In this document: one piece after another, positions 57,076 through 64,000 of the stretch
How positions within the stretch are numbered: the first letter of the stretch is position 1
Layout: each line of letters begins with the position of its first letter
From: Cristatella mucedo
Lineage: Eukaryota; Bryozoa; Phylactolaemata; Cristatellidae
Direction: 5' to 3'
Assembly (NCBI GenBank): GCA_009760855.2
Contig: WPIO01000145.1
Location: 645,001-709,000, forward strand
DNA: 64,000 nt
Made by a program: the position numbers and the translations under genes
The notes under the pieces: model-generated
The model's input: only the letters and a program-made list of their open reading frames with translations
The model's database searches: none
Told to the model about the DNA's origin: nothing

Positions 57076-59190
57076 TGGAGGCCACAGCATTTAACAAACC
57101 GACTGCAAGAGTGCACGAGGAATGAGTTTTGGTCTAACGGTCTTCATAGCAGCTTCTGTAAAAAGGTCGACTCCACTTTTAAGAAGCAACTCAAATCCGA
57201 GCTCCGGAAGCTTGGGCGACTTGCTGACGGTCCGTAATTAAAGGTCGTCGAGGTTTTGCAGCCTTACGAGCTTAGTTAAATAGCTGAATAGACAGCGGCG
57301 GAGTTTTACAGGTGTTCAGCAGCAGCAGCTATGACGTAACCATCAAAACAGCTCAAATGCCGCGGCCAACTCCGGACATATACCTGACTACCTATCTCAC
57401 GGAGTCAGGTTTCGAGCGGCCCCGACCATAGAATATCGCGAAATCGTTTCACAGTCTTTACAATTCAGATGCCGCGAATAATGAATCCAGAAGCACAATC
57501 TGGCTGACCTAGCGCCCAGCCATTTCAATACCGCACGTCTGTCGCTTTCGGTTGCTTTAGACAGGAAACGCTGAGAGGGCAAATAACCTACTATTAAGCA
57601 TTTAGCCCCCAAACCTGGGGGGGGGATGGAGGGGGAGGTCAGCGATATCCCCTCTGGCATGGCTACTAGGCATCCCATGAGCTTACGAGGGCTACCAGGC
57701 TTTGACAGTATCTCTAGAGCCCTGTCGCGTGGTGAGCCTTTGTCGGGTAGCACGACACAAAAGTCTCCAGAGGAGGACGGCCACTTTTCTCTTATCTTCG
57801 TACAGATGGGGCTAAAAAATGCAAAAACAGCTAGCCTTTCGTGAGCACGTTCAGTGGCAATTTCCAGAGGGAGCCGTCATTTTTTAAGGGGGCAAAAATC
57901 AAACTTTCAGAGTAGAGCCAGCTCTCATAGGATTGTCAATGACCACCGGCAGGCCACTCAATAGACTGACACACGTTGGTTGGTTGGTGCCACATTCCAA
58001 CAATGGCCACTCCCCTAAAAGCCCTTACTATAGCCGACCAGGTGGCTACGAAATCGGAGATGATCGATCACATTCAGAGATATACTCCAAACAGCCGGAC
58101 AGAGCCACACAGCGGATGTTTCTGTGCAGTCCAGCAAGACTTTGCAGTGAGTGCAGCTTTTGGAGAATCCCAAATACATTATTCGGCAGAACCCGACGGG
58201 CGATCAGGCATGCTGCTGACAGGTAAGCTCGTGGACAACGTTTGGAAGCTGCTTGAGAATGCAGTCGACATTACCAATGCTACACTCCGCACAACATTAA
58301 GTCACATTTAAGCCTAACTATGGCAGCACAACTCATCAGGGACCTGGGCAAGTCCATGCCTTAAATGCATGTGCAAAGGCCACGAAACTTTCTCTCCCCT
58401 CAAGCAACTGGCATTTTCTAGACCTACTAACGAGCATGGTCCAACACAATCAGCACAGTGGATTGCTTGCATAGCTATTATTACTTGTCATCATCGGTTA
58501 CCCTTGACAGGTGCCTACAAAGCCAGGTATCTCAACGTTCTCCACTTTAGAGCAAGCACAAGCAGAAGCAGAAGCAAACTCCATCTGTCCTATGCCACCC
58601 CCTGAGCAAAGGCTGGTGTTCTCTGAAAGTTCTGTGCAACGCTGGATATCAAAAGCAAAAAAAGAAGAGCCATAGCCACAGGATGTTTTAATCAGCTGCA
58701 AGCAGGCTATCATTCCGTCTCAGCCATACATACACTATGTGCTCACTCAGGACACACTTGCACGTTTCGTCATCACCAGGTTAAAAGGACAAGGCAGATA
58801 AGAGTGCAACCATACACTCGTTTGGGCTGTACCAGTCCTCACAGTGCACACTACATGATCGCAGTCACTCAACGTTATTAGCTTGCAGCACAGATTAGAC
58901 CGGCACCCAAACAAATAGCAGAATGCAAAAGACAGCACGGAGTTTTGGGAAAACGAGACTGGCCTGCCTCACACGGGGAGGTGACTCTTAGGCTGCACCT
59001 TACCTTTCTACCACCCTAAACATCAATACATTGCAAGCCAATAGCCATTCATAGCATATTAAGCAGAGCGATAAGAGATACTTTGCACTTACTGCACAGA
59101 AGCATAACAGCTCCGATACAATAGTTTCAGGAGCAGATTGCATGAAGCCTGTGTTCGAAGTACCTTATTGAGCCAGGCACTGGCAAAACA
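57076..59190. other. Unassigned, downstream of FAM43
   Basis: A plus-strand ORF ending at 58311 (MATPLKALTIADQVATKSEM near its start, LLENAVDITNATLRTTLSHI at its end) looks protein-like but matches nothing I know. The rest is unassigned. Confidence 0.35.
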
Positions 59191-59191
59191 A

Positions 59192-59197
59192 TTTATT
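59192..59197 (-). terminator. Candidate poly(A) signal of the FAM43 gene
   Basis: AATAAA on the minus strand about 334 bases past the stop codon, which would give a short 3' UTR. No closer canonical signal was noticed. Confidence 0.45.
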
Positions 59198-59530
59198 GCT
59201 GCCTGCACGGGGTCACAACAGAGCTATAAATCTCAGTTTGACTCGAGAAAGAGTCGTGCAGTCGTCTGACATTTAGTATTGCATAACCGGGGCTCTCCAG
59301 CTCGCACAATTTCCTAACGAACTCAACTGCAGCTTGATCGGCAACAAGCTCAGCTTACAGGCTTGCTTGTGAGCCCACTAGTGCCACAATCAAAGGCCAT
59401 ACGTTCGTAAAGAGTAAAAAGCAGCCAGGTTATCGAGTCTAAGTCGCAGCATAGCAGGTAAGTTGGCAACGGAGCATCGGTGGCTTCAATACTATCTCAG
59501 GTAACTTAAAAAAAGGTGACCACCAAAGTC

Positions 59531-60757
59531 CTACAGATAGTGAACGTCAGACAAATGTGATGCATTGACCAAGTGCACCAAGCCCGTTACGTCGTGGCTG
59601 CTCGGTGCCGGGCCACTGGGCTGAAAATTACACTCGGTGCTAACTTCATCGTATGAAACCAACGCAACCGAAAGTCCAGGAAGCAAGTCGGCACCGTGGA
59701 ATGTCGGAGTATCAGAGCTGCTTACTGGGGTTGCCCCAGCTGAAGACTGCAGCTGAGTTTCCTGAGTTAAGAGAGGAGCGAGGAATGTTCGGCGACCTTG
59801 CAACGGGGACAGCTTGCCCCGGTCTTCTACGAGGAATGTGCTACCATTAGTTCGTACCGGATCTGGAATTACACTTTCGCCAATACGTAATGCACCAGGC
59901 TGCGGGGCTGAGAGCACCTGCGAGTACGATAACGGGTCTTCGCAAGAGGCCGCAAGAGTGCACAGTCTGGGCTGGGTTGCTTGGCGCGGCTGCCACATAC
60001 TAATACCTAATGTTGGATTAGACCGTGACGACGATGACACCTGCTCGTCTTCGCTCACAGCAAGCCTGGAGCCGCTGCTTTTCATTACGACGCCATCGTC
60101 GGCTTCGTCGCTAGTGCAGCTCTCGCGATCCTCTTTAATGACGTCCAGCTGAGGCGGCGGGTAGTAATACTCAATGGGCGGTTTATAGTTCTTGCCAGGG
60201 CTCAGCAGCTGCTTCCGCAAGGGCTTGCTCCTCGTGAAAAACCCGGCGACCTTCTCCTGGAGTGACCTTCGGCGCTGGTTCTGCTGCTTCTCCCGTACGT
60301 ATTCGCTAAGCGAGGAACGAAGCACTTTCGCCACAAGGTCGTTCAACTCACAGGACACTTTCTCGTTCTTACACAGAATAGCGTGACATCTGAGATCAAC
60401 CTTCATATTCTTACCGGCGTGGCGGTATACCCACACGAAGAGTCCATGATGCTCCTTCACCGAAGTGAAGGTGCTTATCCTATGGCACCAGTAATGCATG
60501 GATTCCGATTTATCCGCTCCATGCCTGGAGCCACGAGTCTCGGTTCGGACACTTAGGCCCGAGTTATCGACGCTGATGGTCATAGGCACGCAGAGACTAC
60601 CTGAGGTCTTAAGATGGTTGTCCCATAGCAGTTTGACTGGTCGGCTTGTGCAGTCGTCACCTTGGACCATAGTAGTAGCAACGTTGCCCAGATACTTCAC
60701 TTTGAACGTTGGATTTGGTGCTGTGACGTTCAGCTTCTTCTTCTTCAGCAGACTCAT
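59531..60757 (-). CDS. FAM43: FAM43-family protein with PID/PTB domain (single exon)
   Basis: An uninterrupted 408-codon ORF, by far the longest in the window. Residues about 17-160 form a PID/PTB domain: FKVKYLGNVATT at the first strand, a variable loop with CTSRPVKLLW, then the HRISTFTSV, FVWVYRH and LRCHAILC strands, ending in a helix (ELNDLVAKVLRSSLSEYV). After it comes a basic stretch, then RKQLLSPGKNYKPPIEYYYP and an acidic IKEDRES, matching the conserved RKLLL...YKPP...ITED block of vertebrate FAM43A/B. The last ~190 residues are Ser/Pro-rich and likely disordered. FAM43 genes are also intronless. PTB domains bind NPxY-type or related peptides, but the FAM43 partner is poorly known. 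The ATG has A at -3. The family call is firm; the A/B assignment does not apply outside vertebrates. Confidence 0.92.
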   Translation of the reverse strand: MSLLKKKKLNVTAPNPTFKVKYLGNVATTMVQGDDCTSRPVKLLWDNHLKTSGSLCVPMTISVDNSGLSVRTETRGSRHGADKSESMHYWCHRISTFTSVKEHHGLFVWVYRHAGKNMKVDLRCHAILCKNEKVSCELNDLVAKVLRSSLSEYVREKQQNQRRRSLQEKVAGFFTRSKPLRKQLLSPGKNYKPPIEYYYPPPQLDVIKEDRESCTSDEADDGVVMKSSGSRLAVSEDEQVSSSSRSNPTLGISMWQPRQATQPRLCTLAASCEDPLSYSQVLSAPQPGALRIGESVIPDPVRTNGSTFLVEDRGKLSPLQGRRTFLAPLLTQETQLQSSAGATPVSSSDTPTFHGADLLPGLSVALVSYDEVSTECNFQPSGPAPSSHDVTGLVHLVNASHLSDVHYL

Positions 60758-60936
60758 AGTCCCGCTCCCAGTAGTTGACCAAGCGGTTTAGTCCCCAATG
60801 ATTGTAGCACGCTATAGATACCATCTCCGGTCCTATGCGACATCATAGCAAGTAGGGATCCAAATGCGACCCAATTATTGTCGCCTCCACCGTCGGCTTA
60901 TCGGTTAGCCCGCAGCCCAGCAATTGTCGTTATTCT

Positions 60937-61036
60937 ATTGGCCGGCAATGGCTCAATCAACACAGCTACCGCTGGCTCAGCTTCCTTGGTGAGGCGGAAA
61001 TGGGATCCGCTTGTATCCGCTCTAAGCTAATTTGCA
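60937..61036 (-). promoter_or_regulatory. Candidate FAM43 upstream elements: CCAAT box and octamer
   Basis: On the minus strand a CCAAT lies near 60941-60937, about 180 bases above the ATG. The octamer ATGCAAAT (61036-61029) lies about 275 bases above. Both are known promoter motifs (NF-Y and POU factors). Short motifs occur by chance, so this is tentative. Confidence 0.3.
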
Positions 61037-61039
61037 TGA

Positions 61040-64000
61040 GGCCTCCAACTACGAATTCCTCAAGCATCCCCCAACCGCTATATTTCACGATCTCTTGTGT
61101 GGTGGCTGTGCATGGTGGGGGCTTTGCTGTATTTTTTCAAAATACGGTAGCATCACTGAAGTTGATGTTGGTCGATCGATCTCCCTCCGCCCATTCAAAC
61201 CCGGCAAGTCCTCGCTTGCCGGAGTCTTCAAAAGTCGCTACTATATTTTAAAGCAACTGGATCGATATCTCACGGCTGCGCACGACATTTTTCTAAAATC
61301 AAGTCGTACAGGTGTGGTTACGCTTATAAATGCTGAACTACGGTGGCTCAACCTTTCGATATCGTGACAAACTGATGCAGCTCAGTTAAGTTTCAATCGA
61401 CTTGCAGAATTAAGGGAATTTCCTGACGCAGTAGGTTCAGGGAGCCGGCTCACGGAACGGTGGTAGGAACTTACGGTCGCACATGAAAATCTTCCCTATT
61501 GGTTAAGGCAATAGGTATTGAAGTTCGGCGGTACTGCTCGTGCTGGTCTACCCTACAGGCACTACTGGCAAGCCTCACAGTAGCATAGTAGCAAGACCTT
61601 AGGCAGCACATAAGTTGAACATATTTGCTATGAGAAGTCATATGATTTCGGGCGATCCAGGCCTTAAGGAAACTCAGTTGAGTTTAAAGTTGATGAATGC
61701 CGGGCGGCGATTGTTGTGGAAGGCTCGGAGATCAACCGTTCTGTCACCTCCTTCGTCAGCTGTCGTGGCGGCGATCCTGGGCTTGATCAATGTGCTTGAG
61801 GTCACTCGTCGGTATGAGTGAGAGATAATTAAATTATCTTTTACATGGTCACCGACAGTAAAGCTCTCGTTGGTCGATTGGGCACTCCTCACCAGCACGG
61901 GCTGACTGCCAAGTGCTCTGCTGAATGTGCAGAAGGAATGAGGAAAGATTTAGGGGCTCCCTCCGCCCGATTACCTGTAGCCTGCTCATTATTTATATTA
62001 TACATATATATATATAAAGTACAAGTTTATACCTGTACATGTAGGTATGTATTATACGTTCATATATATTAATTTATATGCAAAACTAGCTCGGAAAATT
62101 CACCCACTCTCGACATCAAGGCAAAACCTCAAGCATTGCAGTTTTGTGATGAGTTAAGGTAACAAAATTCCCTTCAGAAGGATAGGATGAATATGAGAAA
62201 GCAATACACTGTGCGTACTGTTACCTCACTGATAAAAGGTACACAACAAACTTGTGTACAAGTTCACATTAATTCGGAAACATTTGTAGTTTCACGTTTG
62301 CATTTAGGATTGTTTCGAGGGGTTCGGTTGTATCGTCTTTCAGTTTAAGTTATCTGGCCGAAATCCAGCATCCACAACCTAATATTTTTGGGCAGGTGGC
62401 AAATTAACCTTTTACAGCTGACTAAAGGCTTGAGCGTCAGATTTGCAATCAAGGAGAGAGTGGAGGCCGTCCATTCGAGGCATGAGCCTGCAGGCAGCGA
62501 GTGCCTCAGAGCTTTGTCTAAACACTGCCAGGCGTAAAAGCACTGTTTTGATAAGATGCTCTAGCAATAAAGATCTTCTCTAAGACTTTTCAGTGCACCA
62601 TTCCTAAATTGAAGAATACACTTACTACTTGGACTGAATCCGACCGATTTTATGCTGCCTCTCTAAAGCGACCACTGCTCCTATTGTTATAAAGTAGATC
62701 ACAATTGTTGTACCCACTGCTGACAGTCCTACGAGCCAGAGGTTCTCAATGGTCAAAGGCTACCACTAGTATTACTTCACAGGTTTTAGACACGATAGAA
62801 ACAAAATGGTAGCCACGACAAACTTCGGATGAAACTTCGATGAAAGCAACTAAGGTAGACGTATAATCATGTTTGACTGCTCGACTGACAGCCCGACCTA
62901 CATACATTTTTCCGAGTAATTGCATGGATTCTTACTGGAAATACCGAAAAACGTTGCTTGGGAACAGATCATAAAGCTATTCAGACAGGGAATATACTAG
63001 TCATTATCATTCACATTTTGTAGAAAGCAGCTAGTGTCAAGAACATCTGCTCAAGGGAGGCGTAGAAGCAATTAGATTAGTTGAATTTCGTCACTAGGTA
63101 TTCCACACAAGCGTGTGCCGGTTGGTAAGTTAATCACAGTGAGCCAGTAGATATGCATCACTTTGGTGTCAGGAGTTGAACTATATATAGCCATCTCATG
63201 CTGGAAGCAAACATCTTTGACACTCATCAATATGAGCTGAGGTGCTCACTAATAAATGTGGCTGCCACGGCTCCACGACCCACATCAGATGACACATGAT
63301 GGCAGTTCAGCAGCTATTCAAAACACAAGTGCAACCTGCAAAATCTGCTAATCTAGCTACTTTGCCTCATCGAGATGAACTGACCCAACAATAGCAACTG
63401 TATATGAAAGATAAATATCCAAATATTTCAGCTGTTAAACCATTGACACTGCTGCAGTACTATGAGTGCCAAAACATAGCCAGGAAATGTGATCGTGTCA
63501 ACTTTATTGCTGCCACTGACAGCATACAGCTTTACTACCAAGCAAGCAGCTTGGTACACCCTAAGTAATGCTTGAGCAAGAAACAATCAGGTGACTGGCA
63601 GAAGAGTACCAATGCTATGTTACTAATGAGCGAGCCTGTCACTAATGTAGAGCTGCGTTTGCTCCAACGCCCACCAGCCATCAGCCGGAGTAAGCTGCTT
63701 AAGCAAACTCAGCAACAAACCATGGTATTCCACAGGCAGCACGAGGGATGAATCGCAGAATGAAAATTTTTGGCATGCGATCAAAATATCGGTTGCTAGT
63801 CAGTATCATCAGCCCTGCAGATAAAGCAAGGTGGCAGCAACCGGTCGGCGAGCTTTCACAGTTTAGCAGCTCCTTTACCGAATGCCTCACACAGCATTGT
63901 ATCCCTCGCACAGCATTGCATCCCACGCACGGCAGTGGTCCCAGGTCACAAAAAAGCACAGGAATGGGTTTCATTTTAGTTACCAGGAGTTGGCAAAATG
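61040..64000. other. Unassigned, upstream of FAM43
   Basis: Short TA-rich patch at 61995-62080; otherwise no recognised gene or repeat. Confidence 0.45.

Noticed and set aside
57397..57753. 118-codon minus-strand ORF near FAM43
   Set aside because: Overlaps an equally long plus-strand ORF and matches no family I recognise; not enough to call.

Overview
The window is repeat-dense nuclear DNA of an animal, most likely an invertebrate. It has spliced genes with GT-AG introns, L2-clade (CR1 superfamily) LINEs, tRNA-derived SINEs, a Tc1/mariner copy and long dinucleotide arrays. There is no operon structure. The gene families (DNAJA3/Tid1, an EXD1-like exonuclease, FAM43) are metazoan in character, but I cannot fix the phylum from sequence alone.

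Four protein genes can be supported, all on the minus strand. (1) The 5' half of a mitochondrial DnaJ co-chaperone (DNAJA3/Tid1 type) lies at 3473-9084 in five exons with consistent phases; its later exons run off the left edge. (2) and (3) are two tandem copies of a two-exon DEDDy 3'-5' exonuclease (EXD1-like), at 15738-20564 and 30202-33388. They sit in a diverged segmental duplication that extends to about 24 kb and 35.4 kb. Most of exon 1 is almost identical between the copies while everything around it has diverged, which points to gene conversion. The distal copy (15738-20564) has lost its C-terminal second CxxC through a 5-base deletion. (4) A single-exon FAM43-family protein with a PID/PTB domain lies at 59531-60757.

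The rest is mostly transposon debris. L2 family A fragments end in a tail starting aaagcgcc, followed by (ATT)n. A second L2 family (B) ends in (ATTAC)n. SINE-A is tRNA-like with an exact B-box and its own 3' domain. SINE-B is tRNA-like with a 3' end matching the L2-A tail, so it is probably mobilised by it, as MIR is by L2. Several insertions are nested: SINE in Tc1, SINE in L2, L2 tail in L2, and SINE-A in SINE-B in an L2 tail inside a satellite. A roughly 172-bp diverged tandem satellite occupies 54.8-57.1 kb.

No CRISPR, rRNA, functional tRNA, operon or phage feature is present. Between the genes, several stretches of 0.5-3 kb show nothing I can assign; these are listed.
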